Assembly (NCBI RefSeq): GCF_002042965.1
Contig: NZ_MZNT01000005.1
Coordinates: forward strand, 310,001-374,000
Direction: 5' to 3'
Source: Paenibacillus sp. 32352
GTDB lineage: Bacteria > Bacillota > Bacilli > Paenibacillales > NBRC-103111
Length of the DNA stretch: 64,000 nucleotides
This document shows, one piece after another, positions 25,352 through 33,543 of the stretch. The stretch's first letter is position 1, and every line of letters starts with the position of its first letter. Both the position numbers and the translations under genes were made by a program. The notes beneath the pieces are model-generated. The model was not told where the DNA came from, did not search any database, and worked only from the letters and a program-made list of their open reading frames with translations.

Positions 25352-27001
25352 TTATTTTTGAATGGTGACATCATTGAATAACGGATAACCCAACGAATCG
25401 AACTTCAGACCTTTAACCGTTTTGGAGGCCGCTATCGTGTACGGAAATACATAGATCGGGATGATGACGGCATTATCGCTTAGATTGCGCTGGACCTTTT
25501 TATAAATATCCGCGCGTTTGACCGGGTCCTGCTCTACCGTTCCCTGCTCCAGCAGCTTATCCAGCTCGGGGTCGGCTGCCCCCGCTATAGTCAGCTTCGT
25601 TGCATTCGGGTCCTGCGTATGATAGAAGTTTCGCAGCGCGTCAGGATCGGAGTTGACCTGACTGTTCCCGTATAGATCATGAGCCCCGTTCTTGTAGACG
25701 ACCGTAGCGGTATCCTTCGTTATCTCCACCTCTACCGCCACGCCGATCTGCTTCAGCTGCTGCTGAACCATCACAGCGATATCGTTGCGCTTCTCACGGT
25801 TCGGAGAGCCGTCCACATAATGCAGCGTGAGCTTTTTGCCGTCTTTCTCGCGAATACCGTCGGCTCCCTTCACCCATCCCAGCTCATCAAGCAGCTTATT
25901 GGCTTTGGGGATATCCTGCTTGATGCCGTTTTCCAAGGAGGCGTCGTATCCGAATATGCCCGGAGTCAGAGCAGACCAAGCTCTAGGGTAAGTACCCAAA
26001 TATAACGTCTTGACGATGGCATCCACATCCAGCCCGTACTGCACCGCCTGTCTTGCCTTCACCTCATTCCAGGGAGCTCTGCGCTGATTGAAGAATAGCG
26101 TGTACGGCAGGCCGACCGTATTCACCTGAAGAAGCTGGGTTTTCGGGTCATTTTTGAGAGACAGCACATTTTGCGGCGGTACGGTCTCCGCTGCCAGCAC
26201 TTGACCGCTCTGAACGCTGCCTATCCGCGTCGCTTCCTCCGGAGCAATTTTGAACGTTATGGTGTCCAGATACGCTTGCCCCTTATTGTCCACAAGCTCA
26301 GGCGCCCAACGATAATTGGAGCTTTTCGCGACCTGAATGTCCGCATTTTCGTTCCACTTGACGAACGTAAACGGTCCGGTTCCTACAGGATGCTTGCCGA
26401 AGTCGTCTCCGTACTTCTTGGCCGCCGTTGGGGACACGATACCGAGCAGCGCCTGGCTCAAGTTGCCGAGAAATGCCGTCGACGGCGTCTCCAGATTCAG
26501 CCTGATTGTGTATTCATCGAGAACTTCCGATGACTTATAAGGCCGCAGCAGCGCCAATGCATTCCCAGCCTTCGTCTCCGGGTTAATGATCCGGTCATAG
26601 TTGAATTTCACCGCTTCGGCATTGAAAGGAGTCCCGTCCTGAAACACGACATCCTTGCGTAGCTTGAAGGTGTAGCTCTTGCCGTCCGGCGATATGGACC
26701 ATTCGGTTGCAAGCCAAGGCTTGATTGAGTTGTCGGGCAACTGGACGACCAGGCTGTCATAGATGGTCCGTATGACCCGGACGGCTACGGCAAGACCGCT
26801 CCGATGCGGGTCGAGCGTATCCGGCGAGGTCGCCAGCGCGAAGGTCAGATCCTCTCCCGGTGCCCCCGGCTGTCCGTTGGCATTAGACGTTGAGCCCGTC
26901 GTCGCTGCATTCCCGGCATCCTTGGCGCAGCCCGAAAGAACAAGCAGCAGGACGGAGGCCAACGCGATATATTTCATCCAATGTATCGATTTCTTCCTCA
27001 T
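25352..27001 (-). CDS. Family 5 extracellular solute-binding lipoprotein (peptide/opine/nickel type)
   Basis: 549 residues. The lipobox V-L-S-G-C-A (Cys about 25) predicts a membrane-anchored receptor. The family 5 stretch T-L-D-P-H-R-S and the later Y-T-F-K-L-R-K-D-V-V-F-Q-D-G-T-P-F-N-A-E-A-V-K-F-N are clear. The ATG at 26999-27001 gives the best signal peptide. It lies just behind the flavin monooxygenase gene (20-base gap) and is followed by both permeases and the fused ATPase, so the four genes form one importer. Ligands of the family range from peptides to glutathione and opines; the ligand here is not known. Confidence 0.92.
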   Translation of the reverse strand: MRKKSIHWMKYIALASVLLLVLSGCAKDAGNAATTGSTSNANGQPGAPGEDLTFALATSPDTLDPHRSGLAVAVRVIRTIYDSLVVQLPDNSIKPWLATEWSISPDGKSYTFKLRKDVVFQDGTPFNAEAVKFNYDRIINPETKAGNALALLRPYKSSEVLDEYTIRLNLETPSTAFLGNLSQALLGIVSPTAAKKYGDDFGKHPVGTGPFTFVKWNENADIQVAKSSNYRWAPELVDNKGQAYLDTITFKIAPEEATRIGSVQSGQVLAAETVPPQNVLSLKNDPKTQLLQVNTVGLPYTLFFNQRRAPWNEVKARQAVQYGLDVDAIVKTLYLGTYPRAWSALTPGIFGYDASLENGIKQDIPKANKLLDELGWVKGADGIREKDGKKLTLHYVDGSPNREKRNDIAVMVQQQLKQIGVAVEVEITKDTATVVYKNGAHDLYGNSQVNSDPDALRNFYHTQDPNATKLTIAGAADPELDKLLEQGTVEQDPVKRADIYKKVQRNLSDNAVIIPIYVFPYTIAASKTVKGLKFDSLGYPLFNDVTIQK

Positions 27002-27021
27002 GTTAACCACTCCACTCTAGA

Positions 27022-28356
27022 CTAACTGCGTATTTCCTGTTTTGCATATCGGTTTACAGGGAATTTTAAGCCGAGATTACCGCGCAGCGTATCCGCCTCG
27101 TATTCTTCCCGGTAAACTCCCCGTTCCTGAAGGATCGGCACGACATGATCGACAAAATCATTCAGTCCGTTCGGCACCGCAGATGAAATGATGAATCCAT
27201 CGGCTCCTTTTTGCTCGAACCATTCCTGTATAAGATCAGCCACATGCTCCGGCGTCCCGATGAACTGCGTTTTGGGGGTAGCTGCTCTGAGAGCTACTTG
27301 GCGCAGCGTTAAGCCCTCCTCCTGCGCTTCCTTCTTAATGCGGTCCGTGGTGCTGCGGAAGCTGTTCTTGCCGAGGTCGCCCAAATCCGGGAACGGTTCA
27401 TCGAGCGGATATTGCGTAAAATCATGATGATCGTAAAATCTTCCGAGGTAATCCAACGCCTTGTCGATGCTCATCAAGTCTACGATTTCCTGATATTTGC
27501 GCTCCGCTTCCTCGTGAGTCTGCCCGATAATCGGGCCGATGCCCGGTAAGATCACGATATCTTCTGGAGAACGTCCGAACGATACGGCTCTTCTCTTCAC
27601 ATCCTGATAAAATTGCTGCGCATCGGCTAGGGTCGGGTGTCCGGTGAATATGGCATCGGCTTCCTTGGCGGCCAGGTTTTTGCCGTCATCCGAGGAGCCT
27701 GCCTGGAAGATAACCGGCTGTCCCTGCTTGGATCGGCCAATATTGAGCGGTCCTTGAACCGAAAAAAATTCCCCTTTATGATCCAATCGGTGCAGCTTCT
27801 TCAGATCGAAGAAGACGCCGGTTTCTTTGTCACGGACAAATGCGTCGTCCTCCCAGGAATCCCATAATCCTTTCGTCACTTGAAGGTATTCGGTCGCAAT
27901 CCGGTATCTCTTCGGATGGTCGGGATGCTCTTCAATCGTCTTGCTGAAATTGAGGGCGGAGCCTTCTAACGGAGAGGTGACGACGTTCCAGCCGGCACGC
28001 CCGTGACTGATGTGATCCAGCGAAGCGAATTGTCTCGCTACGGTGAACGGTTCGCTGTAGGACGTAGACAGCGTCCCTACCAGCCCGATACGGGAGGTCA
28101 CTGCGGCCAGCGCCGACAAAATGGTGATCGGCTCAAACCGGTTGAGAAAATGCGGTATCGACTTCTCATTAATGTACAGACCGTCCGCAATGAACACCAG
28201 ATCGAATTTGCCTTCCTCGGCTTTTTGCGCCTGCTGCTTGTAAAAATCGAAATTGACGCTTGCATCGGCAATGGCTTTCGGATGCCTCCATGCCGCCATA
28301 TTGCCTCCTACCCCATGAATGATCGCACCGAATTTGATTTTTCTATCTTTACTCAT
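27022..28356 (-). CDS. FMN-dependent monooxygenase, NtaA/SnaA/DszA family (CmoJ/YtnJ-like)
   Basis: 444 residues of the bacterial-luciferase fold, in the NtaA/DszA branch that includes B. subtilis YtnJ. Typical segments are [38 protein letters not shown] and F-Q-A-G-S-S-D-D-G. Such enzymes use FMNH2 and O2 delivered by a separate reductase. In B. subtilis related proteins cleave the C-S bond of S-alkyl-N-acetylcysteines or their sulfoxides. GGAGGAATTCC precedes the ATG. It lies between a second flavin monooxygenase gene and the ABC importer genes, which supports this role. No flavin reductase is seen in the window. Confidence 0.9.
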   Translation of the reverse strand: MSKDRKIKFGAIIHGVGGNMAAWRHPKAIADASVNFDFYKQQAQKAEEGKFDLVFIADGLYINEKSIPHFLNRFEPITILSALAAVTSRIGLVGTLSTSYSEPFTVARQFASLDHISHGRAGWNVVTSPLEGSALNFSKTIEEHPDHPKRYRIATEYLQVTKGLWDSWEDDAFVRDKETGVFFDLKKLHRLDHKGEFFSVQGPLNIGRSKQGQPVIFQAGSSDDGKNLAAKEADAIFTGHPTLADAQQFYQDVKRRAVSFGRSPEDIVILPGIGPIIGQTHEEAERKYQEIVDLMSIDKALDYLGRFYDHHDFTQYPLDEPFPDLGDLGKNSFRSTTDRIKKEAQEEGLTLRQVALRAATPKTQFIGTPEHVADLIQEWFEQKGADGFIISSAVPNGLNDFVDHVVPILQERGVYREEYEADTLRGNLGLKFPVNRYAKQEIRS

Positions 28357-28421
28357 TGGAATTCCTCCCTGGATTGGTTTGGTTTCGTCATTTTCTTCGA
28401 TAAGTGGTCTTGCTTTGACAG

Positions 28422-29435
28422 CTACACGGTCAATTCCGAGAAGGCCTCCTGCAGCAGCTCATAAGCATGAAGCCTCTCGGAAAAGCTTTTCATCGCGACA
28501 ATAAGGATCAGCTCCTCCACATCATAGCGCCGTTGAAGCTCGAGCAGCTGCTCGCGCACCGTATGCTTCGACCCGTGAAGGATAGGGGCATCCTTGACCT
28601 CGACCGTAAATTTCTCATCGGACTGCCGGCCATATTCCTCCGCCGCCTCCAGGCTTTTCACGTTGATCGTTTTTCCGCTTTCCAGCTGGATCTTCACATG
28701 CTTGGAATCTACAGCCAATGCTTTGGCCTCTTCATCGGTATCCGTGACGATTACGGACACTCCTAATATCGCTTGCGGCTTCGACCCTAGTGTAGACACA
28801 AACTTGGACCGGTACGTGTGAAGGGCCTGCTCTATTACAGCCTCGTCGCCGTTAATAAACTTTGCAAAAACATAAGGAATTCCGGTTTGTGCGGCTAATG
28901 CTGCGCTGGATGCGCTGGTGCCAAGCAAGAATAGCTCCGGCGGCGTTTGTGGAGCCGGCACTGCCTTAACTCCGTACAGCGGATGGCTCTCGGGCAGCGT
29001 GCCGTTGAGATACTGCTCCAGCTCTACGAGCTTTTCCTCCAGCGGCTTCGCCCCTCTATAGCTCTCCTGCTGCAGCGCCTTCGTCGACCTTGGGAGCCCT
29101 CCCGGGGCTCTGCCTATTCCGAGATCTATCCGGCCTGGGGCTAGTGAAGCAAGCACGTTGAAATTTTCCGCTACCTTGTAGGGGCTGTAATGCTGCAGCA
29201 TGACCCCGCCTGAACCGATCCGGATTCGCTTCGTATGGGCGAGCAAGTAGGAAATTAATACTTCAGGGGAGGACCCCATCAATTTTTCCGAGTCATGATG
29301 CTCAGATACCCAAAAACGGTAATAGCCGAGCTCCTCCGCTTTTCGGGCAAGCTCTACCGTATGACGGAACGCTTCTTCGGCTGTCTCTCCTTCATCTATT
29401 GGACTCTGGTCTAAAATGCTTAATTTAAGCCCCAC
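28422..29435 (-). CDS. LLM-class flavin-dependent monooxygenase (YtmO/CmoO-like)
   Basis: 337 residues with the luciferase-like start [12 protein letters not shown] (about 4-15), [10 protein letters not shown] (about 39-48), [17 protein letters not shown] and L-G-I-G-R-A-P-G-G. This is the YtmO/YceB type of flavin oxygenase. It starts at GTG 29433-29435 with GAGGAGAGGAAC in front. It is the first gene of the cluster after the LysR gene and is followed by the NtaA-type monooxygenase gene; the same two enzyme types occur together in the B. subtilis ytm operon. Confidence 0.9.
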   Translation of the reverse strand: MGLKLSILDQSPIDEGETAEEAFRHTVELARKAEELGYYRFWVSEHHDSEKLMGSSPEVLISYLLAHTKRIRIGSGGVMLQHYSPYKVAENFNVLASLAPGRIDLGIGRAPGGLPRSTKALQQESYRGAKPLEEKLVELEQYLNGTLPESHPLYGVKAVPAPQTPPELFLLGTSASSAALAAQTGIPYVFAKFINGDEAVIEQALHTYRSKFVSTLGSKPQAILGVSVIVTDTDEEAKALAVDSKHVKIQLESGKTINVKSLEAAEEYGRQSDEKFTVEVKDAPILHGSKHTVREQLLELQRRYDVEELILIVAMKSFSERLHAYELLQEAFSELTV

Positions 29436-29467
29436 GTTCCTCTCCTCCTCTCGATCACATTAACCAT

Positions 29468-29484
29468 ATTTCCTATTGGTTTTG
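29468..29484. promoter_or_regulatory. Possible sulfur-regulator-type box before the monooxygenase genes
   Basis: ATTTCCTATTGGTTTT has the CC-N4-GG core with A/T-rich flanks seen in operators of Rrf2-type sulfur regulators such as CymR. It lies 33-49 bases upstream of the GTG start at 29435. The match is by eye only and a LysR site in the same 143-base gap is also expected. Confidence 0.25.
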
Positions 29485-29578
29485 TCGGTTTTATTTGCAT
29501 GGATAAAGCTTATCACCGCCCTAATGGAGCGTCAACGGGCCAGCTAATAGGCTTTTTCTATTATAAAATCGAAACATT

Positions 29579-30472
29579 CTATGCAAGCATCGTCTGCTGC
29601 AATACCTCCCGGCTCATTTCCAAAAACGGCTTATAGAACTCCGCATATTCCCCTTTGCGTACGATCAGGTTCGTTCTTAAGGATAGACTCGCGAGCGACG
29701 GTACATCGACGGGAAACAGCCTGTGTGTCTTAATCTCCTCCGTTACGGATAACGAAGGCAGGAAGCCGATTCCCATCTGCTTGATGATCAGCTTTTTCGC
29801 CGTTTCCAAATTATCCATATGAAAAGCTATGTTTGGGGGATGATCCAACGTTTCGAACCAATGATGCAGCTTCATCCAATCCAGCGAACCGCACTCGAAG
29901 AAGATTAACGGCTGACGGCCTACGTCCTCAAGAGCTACATGGTTCATTCTTAAGAAGGGATGCCCTTCATGCACAAATAACCTGATAGGGTCCTCGTAAA
30001 ACTTCACGGAGTCTATATGTGGATGCGTCATATTGCGTACCAAGCCCAGATCAATTTCCTTGCTCATGACTTTCTCCATTATGGCCTCGCTTGAAGCTGT
30101 GAGAAGCTTTACCTGAAGCTCCGGGAACCTTGTCTTCATAACCGGCACGAGCTCGGGGAGAATGTAGTTCGATACCGATACAGTACATCCGATGGTCACC
30201 TCATGGGGCGTAGCTTTCATTTGCTGCAGCTGCTGCTTGCCTTTTTTCATCGATTGCAGAATCTGCTGGGCATAGGGGAGAAACTGCTTTCCCTTCTCGG
30301 TTAATGTAAAATGCCTTCCCTCCCGTTCGAACAGCTTCACGTCCAGCTCCCGCTCCAATGTCTGTATTCGCGCCGAGATGGAGGGCTGAGACAGGAACAA
30401 CGCATCCGCCGCCTTGTTAAAGCTGTTAAAATGAATGACATACACAAATGCCTCGATATTCTCAATGTTCAT
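29579..30472 (-). CDS. LysR-family regulator of the thio-compound cluster
   Basis: 297 residues. The N-terminal helix-turn-helix (about 4-62) shows F-N-S-F-N-K-A-A-D-A-L-F-L-S-Q-P-S-I-S-A-R-I-Q-T-L-E, and the rest is a LysR substrate-binding domain. The B. subtilis ytm operon is controlled by the LysR protein YtlI (AscR), encoded next to it; this gene holds the same relative position at the head of the minus-strand cluster, 143 bases before the first monooxygenase gene. GGAGGCTGCG precedes the ATG. LysR proteins usually activate in the presence of a pathway intermediate; here that would be an acetylated cysteine derivative, by inference. Confidence 0.9.
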   Translation of the reverse strand: MNIENIEAFVYVIHFNSFNKAADALFLSQPSISARIQTLERELDVKLFEREGRHFTLTEKGKQFLPYAQQILQSMKKGKQQLQQMKATPHEVTIGCTVSVSNYILPELVPVMKTRFPELQVKLLTASSEAIMEKVMSKEIDLGLVRNMTHPHIDSVKFYEDPIRLFVHEGHPFLRMNHVALEDVGRQPLIFFECGSLDWMKLHHWFETLDHPPNIAFHMDNLETAKKLIIKQMGIGFLPSLSVTEEIKTHRLFPVDVPSLASLSLRTNLIVRKGEYAEFYKPFLEMSREVLQQTMLA

Positions 30473-30807
30473 ACGCAGCCTCCATAGTGCTTCCCCCTAT
30501 TTCCTTTTATCTGCAAGTCCATAGAAACAAAAAGAGACACATCCAGCTTCCCGGGGGAAGAGGATGTATCTCCAGTTGAACCGGTCGATACTATATAATT
30601 CCTATGTGTTTAGTTGTATTTAATTTAACGACCTTTCCGCCCATTTGTCAACCCTAAATTGCGAAAATTTTCAGTCATCTTGTCTTACTAAAACCCGCCA
30701 AAGCGGGGGCTTCGCAGCCAAACAGATGGAGATGCTTTGCGGCGAGCCCCGAAGTTTCTGTTATGATAGGAAAACCGGCATTTCCTGCCGGGGGATCTCG
30801 GATCGAA
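30473..30807. other. Gene-free stretch with three hairpins
   Basis: 335 bases between the LysR gene and the first lone binding-protein gene. It holds a strong terminator (30534-30572), a smaller hairpin CCCGC-CAAA-GCGGG at about 30694-30706, a hairpin CCGGCA/TGCCGG at about 30776-30792, and an imperfect palindrome whose arms are GGGGCT (about 30705) and AGCCCC (about 30745). No open frame with a ribosome site was seen. Confidence 0.5.
30534..30572 (-). terminator. Terminator downstream of the binding-protein gene
   Basis: Outer stem GAGACACATCC/GGATGTATCTC and inner stem CTTCCC/GGGAAG. On the minus strand it is followed by TTTTTGTTT. It lies about 235 bases after the stop codon of the gene at 30808. 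Confidence 0.7.
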
Positions 30808-32151
30808 TTACTTCTTCAGCTTCATTTCCTCAATCGCCTTGTTGGCTTCCTCCTCCGCCATTCGGAAGGCCGTGTTCAGGTCCGCTTCACCGTAAATGAC
30901 CTTTTTTAGGTTCGAATCCATCGCGCCAATGACTTTATCATCGTAAATCGTTCTGGCATGCGGGGAGGCGAAACGGTTGTAAAACACCGCATTTTTCATA
31001 TTTTTATTTTTAAACGCGGTCTCCTGACCGAATACCTTCTTGATCTCTTCGTTTTTGAGCACCGGTATATTTCCCTTCTTGGACTCGATCATTTCATGCT
31101 CATCAGAGGTCACGTATTTCAGCACCTCCATCGCGGCATCTTTATATTTGCTCGACGCGGTAACGAAGAAAAAGTTAGGGTACGGCTGGGTGCCGATCCC
31201 CGGCGCCTCTTTCACAGTAGGAAGCGAGACCATATCCCAATTCATCGTTTCAAATTCCTTAACCGCATACTGCAGGCCGAAATTCATCACAAACATGGCC
31301 AAATTCTGCTCCTTGGCAAAATCGTTCGTGAACAGCAAGCCTTTCTTTTCCTGGATAAAAGCCTTGTACCCTGCATCCTGAACGACAGGGCTTACAATCA
31401 CAGTTTGGAGAAACTGCTTCCATTTGTCATTATCGATTGCAGCCTTGAGCGTCGTTTTATCTACCATATCCAGCGACATCGGATTCATCCTCATCGGGTG
31501 GGTAACGGAGGTGGCAAAACCGGCATACTGCTTCCCTCCCTCATTCTTCGTCACTTTCTTGGATAAAGCCAGCAGATCGTCCCAGGTCATGCCGTCTACC
31601 GGATAAGGTACACCGAACTTGTCGAAGATATCTTTGTTGTAGTATAAAACGAGCCCGCCTCCGTTAACGGGAAGCCCGTATAAACCTCCCAGCTGTTTCG
31701 TCGCATCAAGAAAGGTAGGTTCGAATCGGCTTAAATCTACATTATGCTTTTTGGCAAGCTCCGAAATATCGTATTGAAACCCATTCTGAATCAGGCTGCC
31801 GGCAGCGCCGCCGATCGAATCGAAAATGATGTCTATAGGTTGACCGGCAGTGATGAGCTCTGGCAGTGTGCTTCCTTTTTGATTTACAATATAATGGAGC
31901 GTGTAGTTAGGAAATTTGGCTCTTAATGCATTCCCCCAGCGGTTATTGAACTCCTCCTCCGTGTTGCCTGCCGCACCGTATATCACAAGCTCGGCCTTCT
32001 CCGTGCTCTTGTCTGCTGCAGGCTCCTTGGAAACAGCCGGTGAACTCGGCGGGGTCGTCGAAGGGTCATCCTTGGGTTGACTCGAACAGGCAGCCATAAC
32101 GGCTAAGGCAAGGAATGCTCCCAACATAGGCAATCGTTTCTTATTCGGCAT
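30808..32151 (-). CDS. Lone family 1 sugar-binding lipoprotein (SBP-A)
   Basis: 447 residues from the ATG at 32149-32151, which has AGGAGGTTATCG in front. The lipobox is A-V-M-A-A-C-S (Cys about 21). The family 1 receptor fold carries L-V-L-Y-Y-N-K-D-I-F-D-K-F-G-V-P-Y-P-V-D-G-M-T-W-D-D, a stretch repeated almost word for word in the proteins at 37475 and 51965. No permease or ATPase gene is adjacent, so it must use a transporter encoded elsewhere or act as a sensor. A cre-like site lies upstream at 32215-32228. The divergent neighbour is a Gfo/Idh dehydrogenase. The ligand is probably an oligosaccharide; this is inference. Confidence 0.88.
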   Translation of the reverse strand: MPNKKRLPMLGAFLALAVMAACSSQPKDDPSTTPPSSPAVSKEPAADKSTEKAELVIYGAAGNTEEEFNNRWGNALRAKFPNYTLHYIVNQKGSTLPELITAGQPIDIIFDSIGGAAGSLIQNGFQYDISELAKKHNVDLSRFEPTFLDATKQLGGLYGLPVNGGGLVLYYNKDIFDKFGVPYPVDGMTWDDLLALSKKVTKNEGGKQYAGFATSVTHPMRMNPMSLDMVDKTTLKAAIDNDKWKQFLQTVIVSPVVQDAGYKAFIQEKKGLLFTNDFAKEQNLAMFVMNFGLQYAVKEFETMNWDMVSLPTVKEAPGIGTQPYPNFFFVTASSKYKDAAMEVLKYVTSDEHEMIESKKGNIPVLKNEEIKKVFGQETAFKNKNMKNAVFYNRFASPHARTIYDDKVIGAMDSNLKKVIYGEADLNTAFRMAEEEANKAIEEMKLKK

Positions 32152-32214
32152 GCGATAACCTCCTATTCTGGTAAAACAGTAAGGGCATGTTACCAAGGAG
32201 CATTCTTTTCGTTA

Positions 32215-32228
32215 TGACAGCGCTTACT
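32215..32228. promoter_or_regulatory. CcpA cre-like site before SBP-A
   Basis: TGACAGCGCTTACT; its reverse complement AGTAAGCGCTGTCA fits TGWAANCGNTNWCA at 13 of 14 positions. It lies in the divergent region between SBP-A and the Gfo/Idh gene and could control both. Confidence 0.65.
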
Positions 32229-32340
32229 TTTTACATTCTTATTGTATGGAAGTTAGGCAGGAAAACATTTCATTTTTTTGTTCAAAATGTTATATTTTTT
32301 GTTCTATCTATATCTGCTATCCCGAAAAAAGGAGAATCCA

Positions 32341-33453
32341 ATGAAAACGATAAAGCTAGGCATGATTGGCAGCGGCCATGTAAGCAACCGTTACTTCGAG
32401 CAGGCTGCCCAGATGGAAGGGGTTCGTTTTGTTGCAACCTGTGCCAAGCATAAGGACAACGCGGCAAAAAAGGCTGCTTCTTACGGCATCCCAAGCTGGT
32501 ATGACGATTACCGGGTGATGATGGATACGGAAGAGCTTGATGGCGTAGTCGTCACGACTCCCCATTCCATGCATGCAGAGCCGGTGCTTGCCGCGCTCGA
32601 AAGGGGATTGAACGTACTTAATGAGAAGCCTATGGCCACCTCCTTTGAGGACTGTCAACGGATGACGGCCCTAGCCGAAGAGAAGAATGCTATCTTCATG
32701 AGCCTGCCGTTCGATTGGAACCCCGTTTTTCTGGCGGCCTGTGAATATATTGACGAGCGGTATATCGGGAAGATTACAGGGGCTGAAGCGCAGCTTTCCC
32801 TTCCGGGGCCTTGGCGCGACAATTGGTATTACAATAAATCGATTGCCCATGGAGGCGCCGTTCTGGATTGCCTGGTATATCCGGTCAGCCGTCTTGTCGG
32901 GCTGTTGGGACCGGCGGTCAGCGTCATGGCCGAAGTCAATACGCTGATTCCTTACCGGATTGTCGGGGATGGCAAAAAAGTGCGCAGCAATGTGGACGAC
33001 AATGTGACACTCATCGTCCAATTTGCGGGTGGACAGCATGCCGTTATCCGTTCCTTGTGGGGACTATCGTACAAGCAGAACAACACCATCATCTATGGCC
33101 GCAAAGGAACCTTGGCCCTGAATGACAGCGGATTCCCGTTGGTGATCCATACGACAGGAGAACCTGTTCCCGGAGCAGAGCAAGTAACTTGGCGCGGGCT
33201 GGAGTCTTGCTACACCCCCTTGGAGAGCATCCACAAGCAAAAAAAGGAAAGCGTGATCGCTCATTTCGTTCACTGTCTTAGAAGCGGCAAGCAGCCGGCC
33301 CAATCGTGCAGGCAGCAGCTGCATGTTCATGAGATCCTGTTCGGGGCTTATCAATCAGCGGAATCCGGTCAACGATACTCTTTGACGACAACCTTTCCTC
33401 CCCGCTCCGCGTTGGACCCGAGCCTTTTTGATACCCGAAGCGGCTACGTTTAA
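32341..33453 (+). CDS. Gfo/Idh/MocA-family dehydrogenase
   Basis: 370 residues from the ATG at 32341, which follows AAAAAAGGAGAATCC; the longer frame to 32278 lacks a ribosome site. N-terminal Rossmann fold L-G-M-I-G-S-G-H-V-S-N-R (about 6-17) and the catalytic-type E-K-P-M-A at about 97. The C-terminal domain holds H-G-G-A-V-L-D-C-L-V-Y, where the usual His-Asp pair is less obvious than in the paralogue at 11584. It is divergent from SBP-A and upstream of the converging beta-helix protein, so it probably handles a sugar released from the same polymer. Confidence 0.88.
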   Translation: MKTIKLGMIGSGHVSNRYFEQAAQMEGVRFVATCAKHKDNAAKKAASYGIPSWYDDYRVMMDTEELDGVVVTTPHSMHAEPVLAALERGLNVLNEKPMATSFEDCQRMTALAEEKNAIFMSLPFDWNPVFLAACEYIDERYIGKITGAEAQLSLPGPWRDNWYYNKSIAHGGAVLDCLVYPVSRLVGLLGPAVSVMAEVNTLIPYRIVGDGKKVRSNVDDNVTLIVQFAGGQHAVIRSLWGLSYKQNNTIIYGRKGTLALNDSGFPLVIHTTGEPVPGAEQVTWRGLESCYTPLESIHKQKKESVIAHFVHCLRSGKQPAQSCRQQLHVHEILFGAYQSAESGQRYSLTTTFPPRSALDPSLFDTRSGYV

Positions 33454-33511
33454 ACCTAGTATTCTAACGATCCTTCAAGGAGCACAAATGAAAAGCTTCT
33501 GGAATGCAAAA

Positions 33512-33538
33512 TAAGGCTTTGCCGACAGCAAAGCCTTA
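33512..33538. terminator. Bidirectional terminator between dehydrogenase and beta-helix protein
   Basis: Stem TAAGGCTTTGC/GCAAAGCCTTA with loop CGACA. T-rich on the minus side (TTATTTTGC). It serves two converging genes. Confidence 0.75.
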
Positions 33539-33543
33539 CCCTC

